Shown here: positions 16,267 to 25,268 of the stretch, one piece after another | How positions within the stretch are numbered: the stretch's first letter is position 1 | Layout of the letters: every line of letters begins with the position of its first letter | DNA from: Methanocorpusculum parvum | GTDB taxonomy: Archaea; Halobacteriota; Methanomicrobia; Methanomicrobiales; Methanocorpusculaceae | DNA length: 64,000 bases | Reading direction: 5' to 3' | Assembly (NCBI GenBank): GCA_002287215.1 | Contig: LMVO01000045.1 | Coordinates: 1 to 64,000, forward strand | Program-made: the position numbers and the translations under genes | The notes under the pieces: generated by a model | Databases searched by the model: none | Told to the model about the DNA's origin: nothing | Seen by the model: only the letters and a program-made list of their open reading frames with translations

Positions 16267-17850
16267 GTGAGCTTCAAAGTACTGGTATCTGATCCTCTTG
16301 CAGCAGAGGGTATTGCTATATTAAAGGAATTTTGCGATGTCGATGAGAAAGCTGATCTCTCGGAAGACGAACTCGTCAGAATCATCGGCGAATACGACGC
16401 ATTGATCGTCCGCTCGGGGACCCAGGTGACCGCCCGGATCATTCAGGCGGCTGACAGGATGAAGTATATCGGCCGTGCAGGCGTGGGCGTGGACAATATC
16501 GACTGCGAAGCGGCGACGAGGAAGGGCATCATCGTTTCCAATGCGCCGGAAGGAAATACGCTCGCAGCGACGGAACACACGATCGCGATGATGATGGCGA
16601 TGGCGAGAAACATTCCGCAGGCAAATGCATCGCTGAAGAAGGGCGAGTGGAAGCGTTCGAAGTTTATGGGCAATGAGATGAACGGCAAGGTCCTCGGCGT
16701 TGTCGGGTTCGGCCGTATCGGCCGTGAGGTCGCCAAGCGCGCCCAGGCCCTTCAGATGACGGTCATTGCCTACGACCCGTTCATTCCGGCGGAGGTCGGA
16801 GCGGCGATGGGTGTCGAGATGATGAGTGTTGCCGAGCTTTTTACGAAGGCTGATGTTATCACGGTCCACACGCCGCTTATTCCGTCCACGACCCATCTTG
16901 TGAATAAGGAGTCGATCGCGACGATGAAGACCGGTGTCCGGCTGATTAACTGCGCCCGGGGCGGGATCATTGATGAAGCTGCGTTGTACGATGCGATCGT
17001 TGCCGGCAAAGTTGCCGGAGCTGCTCTGGATGTGTATGAGGTTGAGCCGCCGACCGAGTCTCCGCTGCTGAAGCTGGATTCGGTGATCGTTACTCCTCAT
17101 CTTGGCGCAAGTACTGTTGAAGCCCAGAAGAATGTGGCGATCTCGGTTGCCTATCAGTGTATCGATGTGCTGAAGGGCGGCTCTGCGAAGAGCGCGGTGA
17201 ATACGCCTCAGGTTTCTGCAGATGTGAAGGCGAAGATCGATCCGTATGCGCTTCTTTCTGAGAAGATGGGAAGCCTTGCGGCCCAGATCGCGGACGGAGC
17301 GATCACGGAAGTGGAGTTTGCGTATCTTGGCGAGATCGCTGATCTGAAGCAGAATCTGAAGTATGTGACCCGTCTTGGAATCAAAGGGATGCTTGAGCAG
17401 GTTCTTCATGAGCCGGCGAATATTGTGAACGCTGAGGTTATTGCCCAGGGACGCGGTATTACGATTTTTGAGAAGACGTCAAGCGAAGCAGGGGATTATA
17501 AGTCTCTGGTGACGCTGAGTTATACTACGGAGAAGGGCCGGGAGTCGATCTCGGGTATCGTTACGCGCGCGGGTCCCCGGATCATTGCGATCGGGAAATA
17601 CGCGACGGATATTGTTCCAAGCGGATTTGTTATCCTTGCGGATCATGTGAACCGCCCGGGAGTTGTCGGTCCGGTGGGTATGATCCTTGGCAAGCATAAC
17701 GTGAATATTTCCAGTATGCAGGTCGGCGGCAGGAATGTCGGTTCCGAGTCTCTGATGATCCTCGCGGTTGATGATGTTGTTTCTCCTGAAGTGATGAAGG
17801 AGGTCGCGTCAAGCGACGGGATCACTGCAGCGAAATTTGTCAGACTCTGA
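16267..17850 (+). CDS. serA: D-3-phosphoglycerate dehydrogenase
   Basis: SerA oxidises 3-phosphoglycerate with NAD, the first step of serine biosynthesis. The 527-residue protein is the long form: substrate domain, NAD-binding Rossmann domain (GVVGFGRIGREVAKRA), catalytic Arg/Glu/His region (INCARGGIIDEAAL, VTPHLGAST), an intervening domain and a C-terminal ACT domain (about 455-527, DHVNRPGVVGPVGMIL) through which serine feedback may act. The GTG start gives a start VSFKVLVSDPLA typical of the family. A much longer in-frame extension that crosses ppsA is rejected. Confidence 0.95.
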   Translation: MSFKVLVSDPLAAEGIAILKEFCDVDEKADLSEDELVRIIGEYDALIVRSGTQVTARIIQAADRMKYIGRAGVGVDNIDCEAATRKGIIVSNAPEGNTLAATEHTIAMMMAMARNIPQANASLKKGEWKRSKFMGNEMNGKVLGVVGFGRIGREVAKRAQALQMTVIAYDPFIPAEVGAAMGVEMMSVAELFTKADVITVHTPLIPSTTHLVNKESIATMKTGVRLINCARGGIIDEAALYDAIVAGKVAGAALDVYEVEPPTESPLLKLDSVIVTPHLGASTVEAQKNVAISVAYQCIDVLKGGSAKSAVNTPQVSADVKAKIDPYALLSEKMGSLAAQIADGAITEVEFAYLGEIADLKQNLKYVTRLGIKGMLEQVLHEPANIVNAEVIAQGRGITIFEKTSSEAGDYKSLVTLSYTTEKGRESISGIVTRAGPRIIAIGKYATDIVPSGFVILADHVNRPGVVGPVGMILGKHNVNISSMQVGGRNVGSESLMILAVDDVVSPEVMKEVASSDGITAAKFVRL

Positions 17851-17942
17851 ATGGGGATCTCCCCTTATTTTTCCGGCACAAGTTAAAAAAATTTATATGT
17901 GTCGAGGAACAATCTAGTAAGGCACACAAGGTGCGATTCATC

Positions 17943-18016
17943 GGACTCGTGGTCTAGCTGGCTATGACGTCGCCTTGACATGGCGGAGATCCTGGATTCG
18001 AATTCCAGCGGGTCCA
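17943..18016 (+). tRNA. tRNA-Val (anticodon GAC)
   Basis: A 74-base cloverleaf is present. The acceptor stem is GGACTCG (17943-17949) with CGGGTCC (18009-18015), including one G-T pair. The anticodon stem CGCC/GGCG encloses the loop TTGACAT with anticodon GAC. The T arm is CTGGA-TTCGAAT-TCCAG. The discriminator base is A and CCA is not encoded. A TATA box TTTATATG lies at about 17892-17899. No intron is seen. Confidence 0.93.
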
Positions 18017-18017
18017 C

Positions 18018-18035
18018 TGTTTTTTTGTTTTTCTG
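18018..18035 (+). terminator. T-run terminator after tRNA-Val
   Basis: Two bases after the tRNA, TGTTTTTTTGTTTTTCT gives the oligo-T signal typical of archaeal tRNA transcription ends. Confidence 0.6.
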
Positions 18036-18121
18036 AATTGTTTTTATGTTTATACAAAACCCGTTGAGCTCTCGTTCGTTCACAAGACACATGGAATTTT
18101 GAGCTCTATTTTTAGTTTTTT

Positions 18122-19096
18122 TTAGGGGATAAATTCTAATCTTGTAGTAAAGTTAATTCCATGTCCATTCTCTTCAACATCTTTTTTGAGCATATCTCTA
18201 ACTTTATCACTCAATACGAAAATGGGTGTGTTTCTTACAGTGTGTCCTGCATCTAAGACGATATCTGCAATCTCGTTCACACACATTCCATTAGACGCAC
18301 AATATTCATCAATTGACAACTGCGTTACCGAATTGCTCAACCTGATACTATCAGCTACATTTGCTATAATCTCTCTCGGGAATAAATTTACGTCATTCTG
18401 TCTGAACACATCCTCTATTTTCTGATTCCAAAATATGTTCTGTTTGAAAACAATCTTTCCAGAACATGTATTCAAATCATCTTCCTTTCTCATTCTTAAA
18501 CCAAATGCATGTTGTAATGTTGGTCTTAGAAATGGCTGGGCCCCAATAAGCTCTGTGTTTTCATCTGGAAACAAAAATAAACCACGCCTGAATCTTAATA
18601 CGCCATAGCCACTTGTTTTTGGGAGATACCTGTTTGTACCGATGTCATATTCGTGTGTTGCAAAAAATGCGGCCACACAAATGTCTGATGTTACATCTAT
18701 AATGTCAGTTTTCAATCCATAATGTTGGGCTAGTGCTTCATATCTTACATCAAGTCCATCTTTTTCTGCAAATAGAACCTGAGGGAAAGTCTTCGTTATA
18801 GATATAAAATCTAGAACCTTTAATTTCTCAATAAGAATTTGCGTGTCTGATGGATTATTTCTGTAGATTGACGGAATACATGTGTCATATATGTTATTTT
18901 CACCTCGATAGTGGATTGACATGTGTGATTTTGGAAGAAGGATCGATTTACCATTTTTGTATCCCATTAATTGAAAAGAATTGGAATTGCGTAATAATAT
19001 ACCATTAGGATGTTCTTTTAATTTTAATATTGGATGATTTGGGTCGCATTTTCTGATGGCTTCAAGAATGTCATCTGAAACCTCATCTTTCGTCAT
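18122..19096 (-). CDS. FRG-domain protein
   Basis: A 324-residue soluble protein with the FRG domain: HYRGE at about 62-66, then PSIYRN, and YEALAQHYGLKTDIIDVT with CVAAFFATHEYD. FRG domains are named after the Phe-Arg-Gly-type motif and often occur in genes carried by mobile or defence regions; no enzymatic role is established. The gene is clearly AT-richer than its neighbours, lies just 3' of a tRNA gene in the opposite direction, and is flanked on the other side by a partial repeat copy. These are signs of transfer, though no integrase or attachment repeat was found. Confidence 0.82.
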   Translation of the reverse strand: MTKDEVSDDILEAIRKCDPNHPILKLKEHPNGILLRNSNSFQLMGYKNGKSILLPKSHMSIHYRGENNIYDTCIPSIYRNNPSDTQILIEKLKVLDFISITKTFPQVLFAEKDGLDVRYEALAQHYGLKTDIIDVTSDICVAAFFATHEYDIGTNRYLPKTSGYGVLRFRRGLFLFPDENTELIGAQPFLRPTLQHAFGLRMRKEDDLNTCSGKIVFKQNIFWNQKIEDVFRQNDVNLFPREIIANVADSIRLSNSVTQLSIDEYCASNGMCVNEIADIVLDAGHTVRNTPIFVLSDKVRDMLKKDVEENGHGINFTTRLEFIP

Positions 19097-19181
19097 ATAC
19101 TCAGATAATATGTTCTGTGTTTAAATGTTATTTCTGGTGAATGCGCAGAATTCATCTTATGTCTAAAATTATTAATAGAAA

Positions 19182-19347
19182 TTACGCGGTGTGATCTCAA
19201 ATGAAAAAACTGAAGTAATTATGAGACGTACTTTGATTTCGTATACGGCATTCGTTTTGACACAAGAGAAATACCAACCGCAAATCCGATTCTCTTCGTC
19301 CAAAGGGCAGGATTCGCGCCGATTCGCGGTTGGTTTTTTTCATGTGT
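19182..19347. repeat. Fold-back repeat, copy B (partial)
   Basis: TTACGCGGT at 19182-19190 begins a segment of about 65 bases (to about 19243) that is the reverse complement of the right end of copy A. It is followed by a CCAACCG ... CGGTTGG hairpin (about 19275-19339) whose inner part (GATTCGCGCCGATTCGCGG, 19311-19329) matches the core of copy A. A T-run follows at 19340-19346. The distal terminal repeat is missing, so this is a shortened or decayed copy. The remaining bases to 19529 hold no gene I can support. Confidence 0.7.
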
Positions 19348-19529
19348 CCAAACCAGGCAATCTCCCTTCCCTTTCTCTTCTACCATCTCATGAAAAAACG
19401 GTTTCATTGTTTCCACTCTAAGTTCTCAGTGCCAAAATTAATTTGCGATTAAATGATTCAAATCAAAAATAGGAAAAAGTATTTTGTTTGTCTGATTGTT
19501 GTGATGGAATGAATCTCTGGTCTTTCGCC

Positions 19530-19991
19530 TCAGGTGACTAATATCTCTCCCGAGGAGATCGGCTTCCCGGTTGAATCGTAGACGGTATACATCAGATGTT
19601 TACCCTTGGATACAAGGAAATTCTCTATTTTTATCGTGGTCCCGTTTTCTTCACCAAGTATTTTGAACCTGTCTCCAAGAGAAATAATTCTGCTGTTGGT
19701 ATATGCCTCGAAAGAATCACCTTTAAGGATAATGGACTTGTCCGATTCCTCACGAATACCAAGTCTGATATGTATCATGTCAAGAGAAAATGAATCTCCC
19801 GAAATGAGTTCCAAAATAATATTCCCGTCATCGATATCGGTTGCCACAACATTTGCCGTAATGGGTTTTTCCGTAGTTTCAACCGAATTATTCATGATAA
19901 TAGCAACACTGCTGACCAATAGAATTGTAACGGTGAGCATTAACAGCACACCCACAACTTCTGAGACTCCGTTCTCTTTTTTGATGTTCAT
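19530..19991 (-). CDS. Archaeal type IV pilin-like protein
   Basis: A 153-residue protein with a class III signal peptide: short charged N-terminus (MNIKKEN), then GVSEVVGVLLMLTVTILL as the hydrophobic helix. The C-terminal part is beta-rich. Cleavage by a prepilin peptidase before the hydrophobic stretch is expected from the family. It is the last gene of the minus-strand pilus operon and overlaps the previous gene by 4 bases (ATGA). Probably a minor pilin. Confidence 0.85.
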   Translation of the reverse strand: MNIKKENGVSEVVGVLLMLTVTILLVSSVAIIMNNSVETTEKPITANVVATDIDDGNIILELISGDSFSLDMIHIRLGIREESDKSIILKGDSFEAYTNSRIISLGDRFKILGEENGTTIKIENFLVSKGKHLMYTVYDSTGKPISSGEILVT

Positions 19992-20470
19992 TTTTCCTCC
20001 AAAAGGATAGTTGACTGATAAATGATTGTCGAGGAGGGCAGGTAATAAATCTTGATTTCAACCGGGGTGGAAACATTTGCAGCTGCTTTTAATTCATCAG
20101 CTGATATTCCAAATATTTCTGAAGTTGTCGTGATATTTTTCGTCGTGAGTATCTCTCCAGCAGACCATGCCGTGTCGTCTGTAAGTTCAGTAAGCATAAA
20201 TGAACCTCCGTAATCATTTTTATCCGGATTTTTCACCAGAAATGATACTTTGATATCAGACGGTGTCAATCCATTCCCGCTTTTGTGTTCAAACAGCAGT
20301 CTGAGATTGTCTCCCGAGCCGTATGACGATACTGAGAGATCTACAGAAGGTGTTTGCTCCGAAACTGACCCGATCCCTCCTGCAAATGCTGCAAGAACGC
20401 CGGCTGCGATAATTGTCATCGAAAGTAACAGCATTATGCCGACAACAGGTGAAACTGCATCATTTTTCAT
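19988..20470 (-). CDS. Archaeal type IV pilin-like protein
   Basis: A 160-residue protein starting MKNDAVSPVVGIMLLLS, a typical archaeal pilin N-terminus (DUF1628/Pilin_N type), followed by a beta-rich extracellular part. The ATG at 20470 overlaps the stop of the previous gene (ATGA), which favours it over an in-frame ATG nine codons upstream. It resembles the six tandem pilins on the other strand more than its operon neighbours do. Confidence 0.87.
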   Translation of the reverse strand: MKNDAVSPVVGIMLLLSMTIIAAGVLAAFAGGIGSVSEQTPSVDLSVSSYGSGDNLRLLFEHKSGNGLTPSDIKVSFLVKNPDKNDYGGSFMLTELTDDTAWSAGEILTTKNITTTSEIFGISADELKAAANVSTPVEIKIYYLPSSTIIYQSTILLEEK

Positions 20471-21270
20471 TCTGTACTCACCGTTATATTCAGCCATCTG
20501 ACGCTCAGATTCATATTACTCGAACTCGGGACTTCGGGATATCTGAAAAGCGAAGTGCCGTTTATATCGAAAATTTCGATGCATTCTCCGGCAGTGAGCA
20601 GTATATCTGCAATCGGCGTAATTGAAGCATTCATTATGATGTTTGCATTCCCGCTGCCGGTCATACTGTTTTTCTCAGTAATGCTCATCTTTGGTATCGT
20701 TACCGTGGCATTGTTCTTTCCGTCGGTTGCAACAGTAATATATTTCCCGGAAAGTCTGTCTCTTACGATACTCTCTTCTCTGGAGATTCCTTCATCAATT
20801 GTCAGTATCGTCTGGGATGCCGGTGTTCTTTTGATATCTTTGGTGATCCATACAACACCGTTTTCATAAGCATATCCCTGTTTTTCCCAGGAAGTAAATG
20901 ACGGAGCGTATGTGAGATTCACCTGCGTTATTTCCTTATCAGGATTCCCCGGGATCTTGAGTGTTCCTATCACAACATTCTCTGCTTCAACAGTTCCGCT
21001 CGATTTTGCCGGCGAGAGAAGAACATTTCCTCCTCCAAGTGCGAATGTTTCCGTGAACTGCGCCGGTTTTCCAAGGCTGTAGATATTCTCCACATCCGAT
21101 GCAAATCTGTCAAAGACGAGTTTTACATCCTCGCTATGGATAATTTCGGATTGTTGTTTTAATCCCGGAACATAGGTCGTCGTATACACCGCTATGCAGG
21201 TTGAAAGAATTGCCAGAATCAGCATCATGGCAATTACCGTTGAAACCGCATCTTCTTGTGTTTTTTTCAT
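20467..21270 (-). CDS. Pilin-like secreted protein with class III signal
   Basis: A 267-residue protein beginning MKKTQEDAVSTVIAMMLILAIL, a pilin-type N-terminus in which the usual SPVVG is replaced by STVIA. The large C-terminal region is beta-rich and shows no known domain. It overlaps both neighbours by 4 bases. The longer body suggests a minor or tip-associated pilin; that is inference. Confidence 0.82.
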   Translation of the reverse strand: MKKTQEDAVSTVIAMMLILAILSTCIAVYTTTYVPGLKQQSEIIHSEDVKLVFDRFASDVENIYSLGKPAQFTETFALGGGNVLLSPAKSSGTVEAENVVIGTLKIPGNPDKEITQVNLTYAPSFTSWEKQGYAYENGVVWITKDIKRTPASQTILTIDEGISREESIVRDRLSGKYITVATDGKNNATVTIPKMSITEKNSMTGSGNANIIMNASITPIADILLTAGECIEIFDINGTSLFRYPEVPSSSNMNLSVRWLNITVSTE

Positions 21271-21692
21271 GAAATCACCAGCCCGTCTTGTGCATAAATG
21301 ACACTATCGGCCGTTGTCAGCCGCAGACTGTAGCTATCGGACGACACTGCCGAAAGATCAACTGCATAACATCCTCCCAGATCAAAAACTGCAGACTCAT
21401 TTCCGAAACAGTCTGTAAGGGAAATTTTCTCAAGAACAAGTTTCTCTCCTCCCGCGGAGGGCGTCAACGCTGCAGTAAGTTCTTTTCCTTCAACCCAGTC
21501 CCCCCCTTTGTGCCAGAAATACAGTGTGTCGGCCGATGAATTCATCGAAACATCAACAATGGTCTCGCGTTCGCCCGGCAGCAGATTAAATGCAGATACC
21601 GCAAACAGGGATACCAGTATAAGTATCAGAGCCAGAATCAGCATCTCTCCGGCGACCGATGTGATTCCCTCATCTTGTTTAGTTAATTCCAT
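21267..21692 (-). CDS. Pilin-like secreted protein with class III signal
   Basis: A 141-residue protein, MELTKQDEGITSVAGEML then a hydrophobic helix, followed by a beta-rich part with two cysteines (in SLTDCFGNES and GGCYAVD) that could form a disulfide. The ATG at 21692 has AGGTG six bases upstream; a GTG at 21701 immediately after the previous stop is the alternative start. The Glu in the hydrophobic segment fits the pilin family. Confidence 0.8.
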   Translation of the reverse strand: MELTKQDEGITSVAGEMLILALILILVSLFAVSAFNLLPGERETIVDVSMNSSADTLYFWHKGGDWVEGKELTAALTPSAGGEKLVLEKISLTDCFGNESAVFDLGGCYAVDLSAVSSDSYSLRLTTADSVIYAQDGLVIS

Positions 21693-21701
21693 GGATTTCA
21701 C

Positions 21702-23513
21702 CTAGATAATATATACAAATGTTATGATTGTTGCAATAAGCATGATAATCGAATGTTTGAGTCCGCAGAGAACACTGTTTGACGACATCTGTCCTGCCAT
21801 GATTCCTGAAAAAAATGCCAGAATAATGCCGATGTTAAACATGTCCGTCTTGTTTGACGTCAGGTCGAAGGTTATGTCAAAAGACGAGAAACTTGAGATG
21901 AATGCAACGTTCATCTGATATGCCGAGTAGAGATAAATTCCGTATGAGAGATAAATGACCGCAAGATAGACAAACGAGACATTCAGACGCTTGCTTTTCA
22001 TCTTAATATAATGTTCCAGATCAGAGATGGCGATCGTTAAGATCTCCCTGACGTAATCTGTAACTTCGCTTGCTTTCACTAATAACGAGATTGCTCTTTT
22101 TACTGAAACGAGGCCGATACGTTCTTCCATCCTGACTAAAGCGTTTGAAAGATGCGCCCCGTAGGAAAGTTCCTTTGTCACGATTTTAATTTCCGAGGAA
22201 AGAACGCCGGTTTTGTTTCCGGAAATCATTGATATGGCTCCCTGAAGTGTCATGCCGATATCACGCATATCGGCAATTTCCCGCAAGAATTCGGGAAGCT
22301 GTTTTTCCACTTTGGTAACGTAGCGTCTCCGAATCTCGTACGCCGTCATCAGCGGAAGGGAAGCTGCGATAATGATAACGCAAATGAGGACTTCCATTGT
22401 CATTGACGGAAATATTTTTGCAAAAGTACCTGTGATCCAGGATACGCATACAAAGGACGCAAGTAGCACACCGATGATTCCCGGGATTGTATAATCCGAT
22501 ATGAAAAATTTAATCGGGTGCCTTAGGATATCGAGATATCTGATGATCTTTTTTCGTGCATTGATCTGTTTGATGAACTCGGCATCCGGCTCGGTATGTG
22601 TTTCCGCATCAAGAAGATCCGTTCCGTATTCACTGTCTCTGATCTCCCTGCTGGCAATCCCGAGATTATCCGGCGGCAGGAGAATATACAGGATCACAAT
22701 CAGTATTATTGCGCCAAGCGGCAGGAAAATCATCATGATCGGCATAATATTTCCCATAGTATTCTGACCTGAAAGGTTCTGGGCAACGAGCATGATCATG
22801 ATGGCAATCGGACCGGCAACAAATGCCGTAACATAAACCTCTGCAATCATTTCCAAAAACTGCAAGAGGGCATCCAGCTGCTGTCTGGCAATTTCACGGT
22901 AGGACTCTGATTTGGAGTTGAAGAAGTTCCTCATATTGCCGCCGCTTCGGTAGACAAGAGCCAGATCGTTGAGTAATTCCCGGAAATTTTCCGAAGGTGT
23001 TATTTTGATGGTGTTCTCTATAGCCGTCAGCAGATCTTCCCCAAACAGCTCTACATCTCTGACAATGAGTCCGCATTCCCGCGAAACTTCTCCGTAAAGG
23101 TCAGCTGCTTCATATACGTTTCGAAAAATCTCATACAGAGTGATCGTTGATGATAATGCCTGCATGTAGGTTATTGCAAAGGGAAGATCCTGTTCGATTT
23201 TATTTCTCCTGCCCTGTGCCTCCAGAACCGGGTAATAATAAAAGCAGATGAAGACACCTATTGGAATAAGGATACAGCTGACGGTAATCAGGATCCACAC
23301 CGGCAGAAAGGAGAGGAAGGGAATTGTAATGCCCATAACCGTTATGAGGACTCCTATCAGTACAGTCATAATGCCGGAAAATCCGGTTATCAGTATCGTA
23401 AGCATCATGTACTGATCTACAGGAACGGTAATATGCGCCGAGCGCAGGGCATTTTCCAGTTTTGTATTGAAAAGGATTGTATCGAGTATGTCGGGATTTT
23501 GTCTCATGTTCAA
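21702..23513 (-). CDS. Type IV pilus/archaellum-like membrane assembly protein (TadC/PilC family)
   Basis: A 603-residue polytopic membrane protein with two T2SF domains (about residues 110-230 and 400-520), each followed by membrane helices. In related systems this protein is the inner-membrane platform that couples the secretion ATPase to pilin insertion. It lies 6 bases downstream of the ATPase gene and directly before the pilin genes. Archaellum genes flaC-flaH are absent, so this is a pilus rather than an archaellum locus. Confidence 0.9.
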   Translation of the reverse strand: MNMRQNPDILDTILFNTKLENALRSAHITVPVDQYMMLTILITGFSGIMTVLIGVLITVMGITIPFLSFLPVWILITVSCILIPIGVFICFYYYPVLEAQGRRNKIEQDLPFAITYMQALSSTITLYEIFRNVYEAADLYGEVSRECGLIVRDVELFGEDLLTAIENTIKITPSENFRELLNDLALVYRSGGNMRNFFNSKSESYREIARQQLDALLQFLEMIAEVYVTAFVAGPIAIMIMLVAQNLSGQNTMGNIMPIMMIFLPLGAIILIVILYILLPPDNLGIASREIRDSEYGTDLLDAETHTEPDAEFIKQINARKKIIRYLDILRHPIKFFISDYTIPGIIGVLLASFVCVSWITGTFAKIFPSMTMEVLICVIIIAASLPLMTAYEIRRRYVTKVEKQLPEFLREIADMRDIGMTLQGAISMISGNKTGVLSSEIKIVTKELSYGAHLSNALVRMEERIGLVSVKRAISLLVKASEVTDYVREILTIAISDLEHYIKMKSKRLNVSFVYLAVIYLSYGIYLYSAYQMNVAFISSFSSFDITFDLTSNKTDMFNIGIILAFFSGIMAGQMSSNSVLCGLKHSIIMLIATIITFVYII

Positions 23514-23519
23514 CTCCCA

Positions 23520-25268
23520 CTATGCTTTTCGTTCACGCAGAATCGTCTCGATAATTGCCTTTTCCACAGCATCCGGGTTGGTATGTCCCGAAGCCGCCAT
23601 CTCATCGAGAGCTTGTTTTTTGCTGTTGATCCTTTCTTTCAGTTGTTTATCGGTCCAGCCGTTCTGATAGGCAATGCTGTCGAAAACTGCGGAGTGAGTA
23701 TAGACTTTATCAAACCGGTCCGTCGTGTGGTTCCACTGAAACAGGGGTGTCCATGCAATTTTATCATCATTGACCGTGATCTCGTTTAAGGATAAACAGC
23801 GCCTGAATCCTTTTCCTTCTCCGTAGAGCAGACTTTGAATGACGACAAGATTAAGAGCTCCAAACATTGCCGCAGGTACATTGATAGGATCATTGACGAG
23901 CCGGTTAATCGCTTCCTTGACGTTTCCGGCATGCAGGGTTGAGTATGTTGTATGTCCGGTGTTCATTGCCTGGAATAATGTCTGGGCTTCTTCGCCCCTG
24001 ACCTCTCCGACAATGATATACTCCGGTCTTTGTCTAAGTGCAGCTTTTAACAGCGAAAACATGCTGACGTTTCCAACACCGGAAACATTTGACGTACTCT
24101 CACGCGTTTTCATCGGGAGCCAGTTGACGTGGGGCAGCTGAATTTCCCGCGTATCTTCGATTGAAACAATTTTGGCAACCGCCGGAATAAAAAACGACGC
24201 TGCATTCATCGTCGAGGTTTTACCACTGGCCGTTCCGCCGGCAATAATCATACTTTTTCTGTTTTCCACAGCGAGCCAGAGGTGTGCCATGAGTTCGCTG
24301 CTGTAGGTATTCGAGACGACAAGATCAGCCGGGGTCATTGGTTCGGCTTTGAATTTCCTGACGGTAAAGGAACTTCCTTTGGACGAAATAATGTCCGAGT
24401 AGGTCAACTGGACACGCGAACCTTCCGGAAGTGCTGCATCGATAATCGGCGAAGTTAAGGATAGCTGTTTATCTCCTCTCTGAGCAAGTTTCAAAACGTA
24501 TTTGTTCAGCTCGGTCGAGTCAAAAAGAATGTCGGTTTCAACGTTGGCAAATCGTCTGTGATAGAGGAAGATGGGGATGTCTGCACCATTGCAGGTGATA
24601 TCTTCGATCTTTTCATCATGCATAAGGGGGTCAAGTTTGCCGTATCCCAGAAAGTTTCTGTTGAGGAAGTACACAAGCGTGTCACGTCTTTCCGGTGTTA
24701 TGTCCGGGTCAAAGTTGGTTATGACTTCCCTAAGAAGGTATGGATCAAGTTCAAGTTCTCCGCGTTTTCGCACCGTGTCGTAGACAAGCATGCTTCTGAG
24801 ATGTTCGAACGTTTCCTCTAAGACAACGAGCTCTTTTTCGTTGAGTTTCGGCTCTACCATCTGGTAATGGACATTGTCGTACTCATCGCGGTAAATGTTG
24901 GCGTATGCATACGGCGGGGTGAGCCAGTATCTGTCGAGAATTTCATATTCGGTTTCAAACGGCGGCAGGTGGAGAACCTGCGGCGGCTCTTCAAAGACGG
25001 TCTTTTGTTCAGGTTTTCCGGACAGAAGAGATTTGATGCTGAAGGTGGTTTCTTTCGTTTCGGCAGATTTCTTGTGGGTTTTTGTCTTCTTCAAACGTGC
25101 AGATGGTTTCTTTCCCTCTTTCTTTATGTCCATGGGGGCTTGGTTTTTTTCTGCTGAACTCGTCATATTTTCCGAGAAGATCTCTTTGATAACTGCGGAC
25201 TCATCTTCTTTCGTCACAGAAAGTACGGTAGTTGTTTCATCCGTTTTTTTGAATGAGGGAAGACGCAT
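23520..25268 (-). CDS. Secretion/pilus assembly ATPase (VirB11/PilB/TadA family)
   Basis: A 582-residue ATPase. The first 80 residues are Lys/Glu/Thr-rich and probably disordered. An N-terminal domain (about 100-310) precedes the ATPase core with Walker A GGTASGKT (344-351), Asp box SIEDTREIQLPH, Walker B YIIVGEVRG (417-425) and His box GHTTYSTLHAG. It powers pilin assembly at the membrane together with the TadC-like protein encoded next. Its start overlaps the stop of the transglutaminase-fold gene by one base. Confidence 0.92.
   Translation of the reverse strand: MRLPSFKKTDETTTVLSVTKEDESAVIKEIFSENMTSSAEKNQAPMDIKKEGKKPSARLKKTKTHKKSAETKETTFSIKSLLSGKPEQKTVFEEPPQVLHLPPFETEYEILDRYWLTPPYAYANIYRDEYDNVHYQMVEPKLNEKELVVLEETFEHLRSMLVYDTVRKRGELELDPYLLREVITNFDPDITPERRDTLVYFLNRNFLGYGKLDPLMHDEKIEDITCNGADIPIFLYHRRFANVETDILFDSTELNKYVLKLAQRGDKQLSLTSPIIDAALPEGSRVQLTYSDIISSKGSSFTVRKFKAEPMTPADLVVSNTYSSELMAHLWLAVENRKSMIIAGGTASGKTSTMNAASFFIPAVAKIVSIEDTREIQLPHVNWLPMKTRESTSNVSGVGNVSMFSLLKAALRQRPEYIIVGEVRGEEAQTLFQAMNTGHTTYSTLHAGNVKEAINRLVNDPINVPAAMFGALNLVVIQSLLYGEGKGFRRCLSLNEITVNDDKIAWTPLFQWNHTTDRFDKVYTHSAVFDSIAYQNGWTDKQLKERINSKKQALDEMAASGHTNPDAVEKAIIETILRERKA

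Noticed and set aside
16321-17409. 362-codon minus-strand frame opposite serA
   Set aside because: Rich in Arg, His and Asp, typical of a shadow frame; serA is unmistakable on the other strand.
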